Part shown: positions 32,804-41,245 of the stretch, in pieces | How positions within the stretch are numbered: the first letter of the stretch is position 1 | How the letters are laid out: each line of letters opens with the position of its first letter | Assembly: GCF_027922425.1 (NCBI RefSeq) | Contig: NZ_BSFQ01000002.1 | Coordinates: 1-64,000, forward strand | Length of the DNA stretch: 64,000 nt | DNA from: Pseudonocardia halophobica | Lineage (GTDB): Bacteria; Actinomycetota; Actinomycetes; Mycobacteriales; Pseudonocardiaceae | Reading direction: 5' to 3' | Translations under genes and position numbers: made by a program | Notes under the pieces: model-generated | What the model saw: only the letters and a program-made list of their open reading frames with translations | What the model was told of the DNA's origin: nothing | Databases searched by the model: none

Positions 32804-34552
32804 GTGGAAGGAACCGCGACCGTCGGACCACATGTGCTGCGCGAGTACGCCCTGATCGCCGACGGCGAGCGGGGCGCGCTGATCGGGCCACGCGGGGACA
32901 TCGCGTGGCTCTGCGCACCGCGATGGGACTCGCCCGCCGTGCTGTCCTCGCTGCTCGGGGGACGCGGCTGCTACGCGGTGACCCCGCGGCAGCGGTGCGT
33001 GTGGGGTGGCTACTACGAGAACGGCTCGCTGATCTGGCGATCCCGCTGGATCGCGGACGACGACAGCATCGTGGAGTGCCGGGAGGCGCTCGCCTTTCCC
33101 GGCGACTCGCACACCGCCGTGATCCTGCGGCGGGTGGTCGCGGTGCGCGGCGAGGCGGGCGTCGAGGTGCTGCTCCGGCCCGCCGCCGACTTCGGCCGGG
33201 CCTCCTTCTCCCGGGTCCGGCGTTCCGAGGACGGGGTGTGGACCGGGCGGACCGGTCCGCTGCGCATCCGCTGGAGCGGGGCTCCGGACGCCTCGCCCGG
33301 CGAGGACCCGGGCGGATTGCGCACCGCGCTGCGGCTGGCTCCGGGTGAGCACCACGACCTGGTCCTGGAGGTCACCGACACCGAGCTCGAGGGCCCGCCA
33401 CCGGACCCCGACCGCACCTGGGCCGCCACCGAGACCGCCTGGAGGGAGGCGCTCCCCGACCTGGGGCCGACCATCGCCGAGCGCGACGCCCGGCACGCCT
33501 ACGCGGTGATGCGGGGCCTCACCACCGCCGGCGGCGGGATGGTCGCCGCCGGCACCACGAGCTTGCCGGAGCGAGCGGACCGGGGCCGCGACTACGACTA
33601 CCGCTACGTCTGGATCCGGGACCAGTGCTTCGCCGGGCAGGCCGTGGCCGCCGCGGGGCCGCATCCGTTGCTCGACGACGCGGTCGCGTTCGTCGCGGGC
33701 CGGGTCCTGGCCGACGGACCGGACCTGATGCCCGCCTACACGGCGGCCGGTGCACCGGTGCCGGCGCAGCGCACGCTGGACCTGCCCGGCTATCCGGGCG
33801 GTTCGGACGTCATCGGTAACCACGTGCGGAGCCAGTTCCAGCTCGATGCCTTCGGTGAGGCACTGCTGTTGTTCGCCGCGGCTGCGCGGCACGACCGGCT
33901 CGACACCGAACGGTTCCGGGCCGTGACCGTGGCCTTCGCGGCGATCGAGAAGCGCTGGCGGGACCCGGGCGCCGGCCTGTGGGAGATCGACCCCCAACAC
34001 TGGACGCACTCGCGGCTGGTGTGCGCGGCCGGCCTGCGGCAGGCGGCGTCGGCCGCCGCGCCCGCCTCCGACGCGGCCGCGTGGAACGCCCTGGCCGACC
34101 GGATCGTGGCGGAGACGGCGCAGGACTCCCTGCACCCGTCGGGACGCTGGCAGCGCACGCCCACTGACCCGCGGGTGGACGCGGCGCTCCTGCTCCCGGC
34201 ACTCCGGGGTGCCGTGCCCGCGGACGACCCACGGTCGGTCGCCACGGCCGAGGCGGTGCGGACCGAGTTGGGCCGCGACGGGTACGTCTACCGGTTCCGT
34301 CACGACCGGCGCCCGCTGGACCAGGCCGAGGGCGCCTTCCTGCTCTGCGGGTTCCTCATGGCCATGGCGGCCCACCAGCAGGGCGACCGGGTCGGCGCCG
34401 CCCGCTGGTTCGAGCGCAACCGTGCCGCGTGCGGGCCGCCGGGGCTGTTCTCGGAGGAGTACGACGTGGTGCAGCGCCAGCTGCGCGGGAATCTCCCGCA
34501 GGCGTTCGTGCACGCGGCGATGCTGGAGGCGTCCGTCCGTCTCGCCGTGTGA
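32804..34552 (+). CDS. Glycoside hydrolase family 15 protein, second copy
   Basis: 582 residues from GTG 32804 behind GGGAGGGGAG. The layout is the same as the copy at 13543: EYALIADGERGALIGPRGDI, DIAWLCAPRWDSPAVLSSLL, YDYRYVWIRDQCFAGQAVAA, GLWEIDPQHWTHSRLVCAAG and GNLPQAFVHAAMLEAS. The differences (WIRDQCF for WVRDASL, WEIDPQ for WEVRGQ) show an old duplication and perhaps a different substrate. Cotranscribed with a universal stress protein, so probably a stress-linked glucan or trehalose hydrolase. No signal peptide. Confidence 0.87.
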   Translation: MEGTATVGPHVLREYALIADGERGALIGPRGDIAWLCAPRWDSPAVLSSLLGGRGCYAVTPRQRCVWGGYYENGSLIWRSRWIADDDSIVECREALAFPGDSHTAVILRRVVAVRGEAGVEVLLRPAADFGRASFSRVRRSEDGVWTGRTGPLRIRWSGAPDASPGEDPGGLRTALRLAPGEHHDLVLEVTDTELEGPPPDPDRTWAATETAWREALPDLGPTIAERDARHAYAVMRGLTTAGGGMVAAGTTSLPERADRGRDYDYRYVWIRDQCFAGQAVAAAGPHPLLDDAVAFVAGRVLADGPDLMPAYTAAGAPVPAQRTLDLPGYPGGSDVIGNHVRSQFQLDAFGEALLLFAAAARHDRLDTERFRAVTVAFAAIEKRWRDPGAGLWEIDPQHWTHSRLVCAAGLRQAASAAAPASDAAAWNALADRIVAETAQDSLHPSGRWQRTPTDPRVDAALLLPALRGAVPADDPRSVATAEAVRTELGRDGYVYRFRHDRRPLDQAEGAFLLCGFLMAMAAHQQGDRVGAARWFERNRAACGPPGLFSEEYDVVQRQLRGNLPQAFVHAAMLEASVRLAV

Positions 34553-34595
34553 CGTCCCGTCTGTCGGTTCCCTGAGGATGGCGCGCCCCGTGTCG

Positions 34596-34611
34596 GGCAC
34601 CGGCCGGTGCC
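34596..34611. terminator. GC-rich palindrome after the GH15 gene
   Basis: GGCACCGG-CCGGTGCC is a perfect 16-base palindrome 44 bases after the GH15 stop and 16 before the next start. Without a loop it can form a hairpin only with a few unpaired central bases. It may be a weak terminator or a protein site. Confidence 0.35.
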
Positions 34612-34626
34612 GGGAATTCGTCGACC

Positions 34627-34938
34627 ATGCGTTGGTATCTCGGTCGACTCGGGACAGTGATGACAGCTCTGGTGGCGTTGACCGTGCTCGCGGTCGCCCG
34701 CACCGCGGGAGCCGGGACGATCGAGGGTGGGGCCGCGCTCGTGTCCGGCTACCGGGACGTCGCACCCGCGACCGTGCTGCCGCAGACCACCAGCGCCGAT
34801 CTCGCGCTCACCGGCCTGCAGGAACCCCTGCGCGCCGGACTGACCTATCCCGTCACCCTCACCTTCGAACGCGCCGGCTCGGTCGAGCTGCAGCTGCCGG
34901 TCGAGAACCCGGACGCGCTCCCGCCGCGGGCGCCGTAG
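34627..34938 (+). CDS. Small secreted protein with PCu(A)C-like C-terminus
   Basis: 103 residues, ATG 34627. The N-terminus MRWYLGRLGTVMTALVALTV with LAVARTAGA is a signal peptide or anchor. The C-terminal part, LTGLQEPLRAGLTYPVTLTF then ERAGSVELQLPV, matches the last strands of PCu(A)C copper chaperones and related secreted beta domains, but the His/Met copper ligands of the full fold are absent. It may be a shortened relative. It converges with the DUF6328 gene 5 bases later. Confidence 0.55.
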   Translation: MRWYLGRLGTVMTALVALTVLAVARTAGAGTIEGGAALVSGYRDVAPATVLPQTTSADLALTGLQEPLRAGLTYPVTLTFERAGSVELQLPVENPDALPPRAP

Positions 34939-34943
34939 GGGCG

Positions 34944-35441
34944 TCAGTTGCGCACGCTCCGCCGTACGACAGCGGGAACGACACCCCAGAGGGACCCGAA
35001 GAGAACGAGGGCGAGCCCGGCCGCGAGGACCGCGACCACCGGACCGAGGACCACGTCGGCGATCAGTGCCACGACTCCGACGATCGCGAGCCCGAAGGTG
35101 GTGAGCCCGGCGACGACCAACCACTGGCCCGCCGCGACCATCTGCTGGCGCCCGCCGTGGCGGAAGACGGAGCGGTGGACGACCACCGGGGCGATCAGCA
35201 GCCCGGCGGCCAGGGCTGCCGTCACGGCGTACACGAGCACCTGCCGGGGTGCGAGGTCGAGGAAGGCACGCTTGAAGGGCACGGTGAGAAGCAGTGCGGT
35301 GAGCAGCTGTACACCGAGCTGCACCACGCGCAGCTCCTGGAGCAGGTCACGCCAGTTGCGGTCGAGCCGCTCGGCCGGGGTCTCGCCGCGCGCCGCGCGG
35401 TTCCACCTGTCGTCGTCGAGCAGCCGGCTCTCCTCGGCCAT
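34944..35441 (-). CDS. DUF6328-family membrane protein
   Basis: 165 residues from ATG 35441. The opening ETPAERLDRNWRDLLQELRV then VQLGVQLLTALLLTVPFKRA and FLDLAPRQVLVYAVTAALAA follows the DUF6328 pattern, with four membrane helices: the remaining two are AAGQWLVVAGLTTFGLAIVG and VLGPVVAVLAAGLALVLFGS. The family is common near stress and respiratory genes in actinobacteria; no function known. It diverges from the USP pseudogene, with a repeat box between. Confidence 0.75.
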   Translation of the reverse strand: MAEESRLLDDDRWNRAARGETPAERLDRNWRDLLQELRVVQLGVQLLTALLLTVPFKRAFLDLAPRQVLVYAVTAALAAGLLIAPVVVHRSVFRHGGRQQMVAAGQWLVVAGLTTFGLAIVGVVALIADVVLGPVVAVLAAGLALVLFGSLWGVVPAVVRRSVRN

Positions 35442-35772
35442 CCCGCATCTCACCTGCCTCCGCTGCCGCATGGGTGGCCGACGGAACACAGCCGTGCCCC
35501 GGTCCCGGGAGAGATCTCGCACATCGACGTGCGTCCGGGCCGGGCCGTGCTCCCCAGGCGGCCACCCGGATCGGGACCGGGGACCGGTGGAACCGCCGCC
35601 CTTCGCGGTGCGTCGTCCCGTCGGCCACCCGACATCAGTTCTATCTCCTCGTCCGGCGACAGCGGTCGGTTCCGTCCGCTTCGTCAGGAACTCGTCAGGC
35701 ACGACCGCCGTGGACGCCGCAGGCCCGGTGGTACCGCTGGAAGGGCACGGTCGACGAGCGCGGGGAGGACCG
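35442..35772. promoter_or_regulatory. Divergent control region, DUF6328 and USP genes
   Basis: 331 bases with no supported gene. It contains the sharp direct repeat TCGTCAGG-AAC-TCGTCAGG at 35681-35699, described separately, about 75-90 bases before the USP start. Confidence 0.5.
35681..35699 (+). promoter_or_regulatory. TCGTCAGG direct repeat, 11-base period
   Basis: TCGTCAGG at 35681-35688 and again at 35692-35699, an exact repeat with an 11-base step, typical of PhoB/OmpR-family binding sites. The same 8 bases with the same spacing occur before the MtrA-like response regulator gene (50454-50473). Confidence 0.55.
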
Positions 35773-36547
35773 ATGGGCGCAGGACCGCACGACGAGGGCG
35801 GGGTCCTCGCGGTCACCGTCGCCGAGTCTTCACCCCCGACGGTCGGGGACGCAGGCGCTGTCGTGCTCCCGCCTCAGGACGTGGCCGCGCTCGCCGCGTC
35901 CGAGTTGCAGGGCATGGTCTCCGAGGAGACTGCAGGCCGCTCGGTCCAGGTCAGTAGCCAGGTGCTCGCGGGAGGCATCGTGTCCGCGCTGACGCGTCAG
36001 GCCCGCGATGCCGCGCTGCTCGTGCTGGGCAACTCCGGCGAGGAGAGACCGTGGGGAGTGGGATCGGTGGGTCGCCGGTGCGCGAGGCGGGTCGACTGCC
36101 CGACGGTCTGGGTCCCGCCGGACGCATCGGCCCCTGACGAGCAGGTCCTCGTGGTGGGTGTCGGTCACGTGTCGCGCCGCGCTGCGCTGGGCCGTCGACG
36201 AAGCCGTGGCGACCGGTGACCGGGTGGAGGTGGTGGCCGTGCAGTACCGGCCGATGCATCCCGACGGCGGGCGGGCCGACCCGGGTGTCGTCGACGCGAC
36301 CCGCCGGCTGGTCGCCACCGAGCTCGACGACGTGCTCGGCAACCCGCTCGACGAGGTGCCGGTGACCGTCGACGTGGTGACCCTGCGTGGCACACCGTCG
36401 GACGTCCTGCTGGCGCGCTCGGTCGGCCGCCGGACGCTCGTGCTGGGTGACGCGCAGCGCCCGGCCGTGGCCGACGCGCTGCTCGGCTCCGTCGCGGCCT
36501 CCTGCCTGCGTCACGCGGTCGGGCCGATCGTCCTCGTCCCCGGCTGA
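35773..36547 (+). pseudogene. Tandem universal stress protein with frameshift
   Basis: Starts at ATG 35773 behind GGGGAGG. The first module (DAALLVLGNSGEERPWGVGS, VGRRCARRVDCPTVWVPP) lacks the usual N-terminal VVVGVDGS strand. The second opens with DEQVLVVGVGHVSR, then needs a one-base shift near 36177 to continue as ALRWAVDEAVATGDRVEVVA and end SVAASCLRHAVGPIVLVPG at 36547. As sequenced the chain stops at 36219, in the middle of the second module. Either a recent frameshift or a base error in a GC-rich spot. Confidence 0.7.
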
Positions 36548-36568
36548 CCAGGGCCGACCACGCGCGCG

Positions 36569-36598
36569 GCGGCCGTCCCCGACCATGGGGACGGCCGC
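36569..36598. terminator. Strong hairpin terminator after the USP pseudogene
   Basis: A 12-base perfect stem (GCGGCCGTCCCC with GGGGACGGCCGC) closes a 6-base loop GACCAT, 22 bases after the USP stop. It lies between convergent genes and may serve both strands. No T-run follows. Confidence 0.7.
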
Positions 36599-36636
36599 GA
36601 CGCGACCCGTGCGTCGAGCGCACCCGACGCTGCGGC

Positions 36637-37063
36637 TCACCGGTGGTCGGCGGCATGCTCGCCCCGGCCGGGCCAGAGCTGGCACCGAGGGTGCCGCCGA
36701 GCGCGCTGGCGACCATCGACAGGCCGAGTCCGAGGACGGCCCATCCGGCGGTCTGCCGGGCCAGGCTCACGGCCGCGGGCCCGCCGATCGTGCCGAAGCC
36801 GCCGAAGACGTTGCCGAAGTAGCCGACGAGTGCCCCGCCGCCGGCGAGGGCGATGCCCAGGAGCAGGGCGGTCGTCAGCGCCCAGCTGACGACGCCGTTG
36901 ACCATTCCGTCGTTGACCCGCGGCCACAACGCCGAGGCCCGGCCGCGGCCCCGCCGAGCAGGAACGCGACGAGGCCCAGGACACCGGACACGACGACGGC
37001 GGTGGTGGAGCTGCTGGTGGTCGTGTGGCCACCGGTGGTGGTGCTGTTCGTCTGTGTACTCAC
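36637..37063 (-). pseudogene. Glycine-rich membrane protein with frameshift
   Basis: Starts at GTG 37063 with an ideal AAGGAGG site: STQTNSTTTGGHTTTSSS, then AVVVSGVLGLVAFLLGGAAA. At about 36940 the frame must shift to continue as ALWPRVNDGMVNGVVSWALT, then LLLGIALAGGGALVGYFGNV and QTAGWAVLGLGLSMVASALG. In the starting frame translation ends soon after in non-hydrophobic sequence. Three helices and a Ser/Thr-rich head suggest a small permease-like or structural membrane protein of unknown family. The left limit is approximate. Confidence 0.6.
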
Positions 37064-37100
37064 TGGTCGTCCTCCTTCGACTGTGTCTCGTTCTCGTGCC

Positions 37101-38105
37101 TCACCGACCGCGGCGCCGCCACGCGCCGACGCCGACGAATCCGGCGAGCCCGGACAGCGCCCCGGCGAGCAGGGCACCGCGGTGCATCGAGGCCCACAGC
37201 ACCGGGTCACGGAAGTGGGCCTGGTCGTCGAAGGAGCCGTGGGCCCCGCGGTCGTCGTCCTCGTCGCCGGGGGCGAAGAGGTTCGGGCCGTACCGGGGCA
37301 GGTCCGCCCCCGTCTGCTGGCCCGTGACCCCGGTGCGGGCCAGGTAGGAGCGCACGAGCGTGGGCGCCACGCGCTCGCCGAGGATGGTGTAGGCGGTGGA
37401 GATCCCGACCCAGATGCTGCGGCGGGGGTGCTCGGCGACGAACCGGACGGCGCGCGCGGCGAGCTCGGGTTGGAAGACCGGCGCCACCGGGCGGGGATGG
37501 CCGGGCACCTTGGTGAGGTTCCAGTTGAACTGGGGCGTGTTGAGCCCGGGCAGCTGCACCATGCAGATCTTGACGCCGCTCCGCTCGTGGGCGAGCTCGG
37601 TGGCGACGGCCTCGGTGAAGCCCTTCACGGCGTGTTTGGCCCCGCAGTAGGCGGACTGCAGCGGGATGGAGCGGTAGGCCATGGCCGAGCCGACGTTGAC
37701 CACCACCCCGTGGTCGCGCGGACGCATCCGGGCCAGCGCGGCGCGGGTGCCGTTGACCTGGCCGAGGTAGGTCACCTCGGTCATCCGCCGGTATTCCTCG
37801 TCAGTGGTGTCCCAGAAGTAGGCGAGGGACCCGGCGAACGCGACGTTGACCCACACGTCGATCGGGCCGAGCTCGTCCTCGACCTGCTGGGCGGCCCGGT
37901 CAACGGCGACGGCGTCCGCGACGTCCGTGGGAATGGTCAACGCCGTGCTGCGGCCCGCGCCGAGGATCTCCTCCGCGGCGCCCTTGAGGCCGGCGGCGCC
38001 GCGCGCGAGGACCGCGACGTCGTAGCCGTTCTCGGCGAACTCGCGGACCGCGGCCCGCCCGACCCCGGCGGTCCCGCCGGTGATGACGACGACTCCGCTG
38101 CTCAT
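37101..38105 (-). CDS. SDR oxidoreductase with C-terminal membrane segment
   Basis: 334 residues, ATG 38105 overlapping the upstream stop (ATGA). VVVITGGTAGVGRAAVREFA is the cofactor loop; the NNAG motif is replaced by NVAFAG; Ser/Tyr/Lys are in NVGSAMAYRS and AYCGAKHAVKG. The C-terminal ~90 residues extend beyond the SDR core and end with a helix, ALLAGALSGLAGFVGVGAW, that may anchor it. Last gene of the TPP oxidase - FAD/Fe-S operon, so probably acts on a product or substrate of that pathway. Confidence 0.85.
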   Translation of the reverse strand: MSSGVVVITGGTAGVGRAAVREFAENGYDVAVLARGAAGLKGAAEEILGAGRSTALTIPTDVADAVAVDRAAQQVEDELGPIDVWVNVAFAGSLAYFWDTTDEEYRRMTEVTYLGQVNGTRAALARMRPRDHGVVVNVGSAMAYRSIPLQSAYCGAKHAVKGFTEAVATELAHERSGVKICMVQLPGLNTPQFNWNLTKVPGHPRPVAPVFQPELAARAVRFVAEHPRRSIWVGISTAYTILGERVAPTLVRSYLARTGVTGQQTGADLPRYGPNLFAPGDEDDDRGAHGSFDDQAHFRDPVLWASMHRGALLAGALSGLAGFVGVGAWRRRGR

Positions 38106-41100
38106 GTCGCTCCCTTCCAGATCAGTCGTGCGGCGCCCGCCAGCCCGCCGAGCGTGGCGCCCGCCAGTGCCACGGGTACGCCGACCCGGACGGCCCTCCG
38201 CACGGCAGGTGGTGCCGGTCGACCGATGGCCGCCTGCCCGGGGGGCCGGGGACCGGAGGACCCGTTCCGCAGGGCCAGGGCCATGACCTCGCCGAGGTGC
38301 AGGGCCCGACGCCCGGCGCCGGCGTCGGCGATCTGAGTCGTGCAGGAGAACCCGTTCGCGACCACCACCGTGTCCGGGTCGGCGGCCCGGACGGCGGGCA
38401 GGAGGGCCTGCTCGCCGCAGGCCATCGAGATGTCGTACTTGCCCTTCTCGAACCCCCACGACCCGGCCAGGCCGCAGCAGCCGCCGGTCAGCGGCTCGAC
38501 CTCCAGGCCCATGCGCCCCAGGACGCGTTGCTCCGGGTCGATCCCCCCGGTGGCCCGGTGGTGGCAGTGCACCCAGAGCAGCGCCCTTCCGGGCAGCCGG
38601 GGAGGGTCGATGTCGTGGCGGTCGAAGAACTCGCCGAAGTGGAACGCGTTGCCGGCCAGCCGCCGTGCGTCGTCGTCGTGCGGCAGCATCTTCACCAGCT
38701 CGTCCTTGAACACCGCAAGGCAGCTGGGCTCCATCCCGACGACGGGCGTGCCGGCCCGGATGTCGTCGCGGAGCACGTCGAGCACGCGCCGCAGGTACCG
38801 GTCCGCCGCGTCGAGGAATCCGTAGTCGTAGAGCGGGCGTCCGCAGCAGACGTGCACCTCCGGCATGACGACGCGCCAGCCCGCGGCCTCGACGGCCTCG
38901 ACGCAGGCCACCCCGACGTCGGTGTGCAGGTGGTTGGTGAAGGTGTCCGGGAACAGCACCACCCGAGGCCCGTTCGGGTTGCGGGTGCCGCCGCGGGCGG
39001 CGAACCACTGCTGCAGGGTCTGCGGTGCGAAGGTGGGCAACGGGCGGCGCGGGTCGATCCCGGCCGCGAGCTTCGCCAGCCGGGCGAGCCCGGGGGTCTG
39101 CGTGACCGCGTTGACCAGCTCGGGCATCCGGCACGCGAGCCGGGCGGCCTGGTCGATGAACCCGAAGGCGTAGGCGTGGCGCGAGCGCCACCGCCGCCAC
39201 GACTTGTAGTGGTGGTACCGGAACTCCGCCTTGTAGGTGGGCATGTCGACGTCGACCGGGCAGTCGCTCGTGCAGCCCTTGCACGCCAGGCACAGCTCCA
39301 GGCCCTCGGCGACCTCCTTCGACTGCCACCCGTCGGTGATCACCTCGCCGCGCAGCATCTCGAAGAGCAACCGGGACCGCCCGCGGGTGGTGTGCTCCTC
39401 CTCGCGGGTCACCTGATAGCTGGGGCACATCGTCTGGGTCGGCTCCGGATCTCGGCACTTGCCGACACCGACGCAGCGCAGCGCCGCGTGGGCGAAGTCG
39501 CCGCCGTCCTGGGCGTAGGCGAACCGCACGTCGGGCCGCCAGGGGTTGTAGTCGGTCCCGAGCTTGAGGTTCTCGTCCAACCGGTACGCGTCGACGACCT
39601 TGCCCGGGTTCATCTTCGCGTCCGGGTCCCAGATCGCCTTGAACTCCCGCATCGCCGTCATCAGCCGCGGCCCGTACTGCTTCTCCAGCAGCTCGGCGCG
39701 CTGCTGCCCGTCGCCGTGCTCCCCGGACAGCGTGCCGCCGTAGCGGGCGACGAGATCGCCGGCCGCCTCCATGAAGGCGCGGTAGTGGCGAATCCCCTCC
39801 GCGGTGCGCAGGTCGAAGCTGATCCGGGAGTGGATGCAGCCCTCGCCGAGGTGGCCGTACATGGCCCCGACGAGGCCGTGCTCCGCGTACAGGTCCTTCA
39901 GGTCCCGGACGTAGTCGGCCACCCGGTCCGGGGGCACGGCGGAGTCCTCCCAGCCGGGCCAGTGGTCCCCGTCGGCCGGGAACGCCGTGGAGCCGAGTCC
40001 GCTCTCCCGGATGGCCCACAGGTCCTCGCTGTTCCCGCCCTCCTGCGTGCTCTTCGCGACCCGGATGCGGTCCTCGGCGTAGCCCTTGTCGTCACGCAGC
40101 CACCCCACGAACTCCCGGCACCGGCCCACCGACTCCTCCGTGGTGTCGGCGCCGAACTGGACCATCAGCCAGGCGCCGCCCTCCTCGCGGCGGGGCAGCT
40201 CGTGCAGGCCGGCGACGTTGATGTGCTTGAGCTGCTGGTCCTCGATCAGCCGCTCGTCGATCGCCTCGAGCCCGATCGGCTTCCACGCCATGATCTCGGG
40301 GACGTGGCTCGCGGCCTCGACCAGTTCGGGGTACTGGATCAGCACCGTGGTGCGCTGGAACAGCGCCGGCGTGAGCATCAGGACCGCCCGCAAGGCGATG
40401 GCGCAGGTGCTCTCGGTGCCCACCAGCGCACGGGCGACGTTGAATCCCCGCTCGGGCAACAGCTCGTCGAGGTTGTAGCCCGACACCCGGCGGGGCAGCA
40501 CGTCCACGGGCTGGTACCCGGCGCGGATGTCCTCGGCGTAGCGGTCCCGCAGATCGCGCAGCTTCGCGTAGATCTCGCCCTTGCGGCCGCCCGCGGCGAT
40601 GATCTCGTCGAGCCGGTCCTCCTCGTCCACGCCGACCCAGAAGCGCTCGCCGCCGTAGGTGACGACCTCGAGAGCATGGGTGTTGTCCGACGTCCGCGGT
40701 CCGGGCCCGTAGTGCCGGGCCTGGACCGAGTGGATACCGCAGGAGTTGTTGCCGATGTTGCCGCCGATGGTGCACCGGGAGTGCGAGGACGGGTCGGGCC
40801 CGAACACCAGCCCGTGCTCGCCGGTGACCTTGTTGAGCTGCTCGTTGATCACCCCGGTCTGTGCCGTGACGAGGCGACGCCCGGCGTCGACCTCCTCGAC
40901 CCGGGTGAGGTACTTCGAGAAGTCGATCACGACGGCGGTGTTCACCGTCTCGCCGGACAGGCTGGTGCCGCCGCCGCGGCAGACCACCGGGGCCCGGTAG
41001 CGGTGGCAGGCCCTCACCGTCTCCACGACGTCGTCGAGGGTCCTCGGCACGACCACCCCGATCGGAACCTGCCGGAAGTTCGACGAGTCGTTGGCGTACA

Positions 41101-41245
41101 GGGCCAGCGAGCCATGGTCGAAGCGCACCTCGCCGCTGACGTGCCGCCGCAGGTGCTTCTCGAGCCCCTTCGCGTTGATCGTCGCCGTTCCGACCATGCC
41201 GGCCGCGAAGCGGGCGTCGGGGCGGGCGGGGATGGTGACGGTCAT
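38102..41245 (-). CDS. FAD/Fe-S oxidoreductase, D-lactate dehydrogenase/glycolate oxidase-like (GlcD-GlcF fusion)
   Basis: 1047 residues. The N-terminal half is an FAD-binding type 4 domain (VCRGGGTSLSGETVNTAVVI, IGGNIGNNSCGIHSVQARHY) with its FAD-linked oxidase cap. A linker with CVGVGKCRD...CPSYQVT and CLACKGCTSDCPVDVDMP binds two 4Fe-4S clusters. The end has the paired CCG motifs, VCCGRPLYDYGFL and GGCCGLAGSWGFEKG. Such proteins oxidise 2-hydroxy acids (D-lactate, glycolate, 2-hydroxyglutarate) and pass electrons to quinone. Starts ATGA-coupled to the TPP enzyme, so D-lactate/pyruvate oxidation is a plausible pathway. Confidence 0.88.
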   Translation of the reverse strand: MTVTIPARPDARFAAGMVGTATINAKGLEKHLRRHVSGEVRFDHGSLALYANDSSNFRQVPIGVVVPRTLDDVVETVRACHRYRAPVVCRGGGTSLSGETVNTAVVIDFSKYLTRVEEVDAGRRLVTAQTGVINEQLNKVTGEHGLVFGPDPSSHSRCTIGGNIGNNSCGIHSVQARHYGPGPRTSDNTHALEVVTYGGERFWVGVDEEDRLDEIIAAGGRKGEIYAKLRDLRDRYAEDIRAGYQPVDVLPRRVSGYNLDELLPERGFNVARALVGTESTCAIALRAVLMLTPALFQRTTVLIQYPELVEAASHVPEIMAWKPIGLEAIDERLIEDQQLKHINVAGLHELPRREEGGAWLMVQFGADTTEESVGRCREFVGWLRDDKGYAEDRIRVAKSTQEGGNSEDLWAIRESGLGSTAFPADGDHWPGWEDSAVPPDRVADYVRDLKDLYAEHGLVGAMYGHLGEGCIHSRISFDLRTAEGIRHYRAFMEAAGDLVARYGGTLSGEHGDGQQRAELLEKQYGPRLMTAMREFKAIWDPDAKMNPGKVVDAYRLDENLKLGTDYNPWRPDVRFAYAQDGGDFAHAALRCVGVGKCRDPEPTQTMCPSYQVTREEEHTTRGRSRLLFEMLRGEVITDGWQSKEVAEGLELCLACKGCTSDCPVDVDMPTYKAEFRYHHYKSWRRWRSRHAYAFGFIDQAARLACRMPELVNAVTQTPGLARLAKLAAGIDPRRPLPTFAPQTLQQWFAARGGTRNPNGPRVVLFPDTFTNHLHTDVGVACVEAVEAAGWRVVMPEVHVCCGRPLYDYGFLDAADRYLRRVLDVLRDDIRAGTPVVGMEPSCLAVFKDELVKMLPHDDDARRLAGNAFHFGEFFDRHDIDPPRLPGRALLWVHCHHRATGGIDPEQRVLGRMGLEVEPLTGGCCGLAGSWGFEKGKYDISMACGEQALLPAVRAADPDTVVVANGFSCTTQIADAGAGRRALHLGEVMALALRNGSSGPRPPGQAAIGRPAPPAVRRAVRVGVPVALAGATLGGLAGAARLIWKGAT

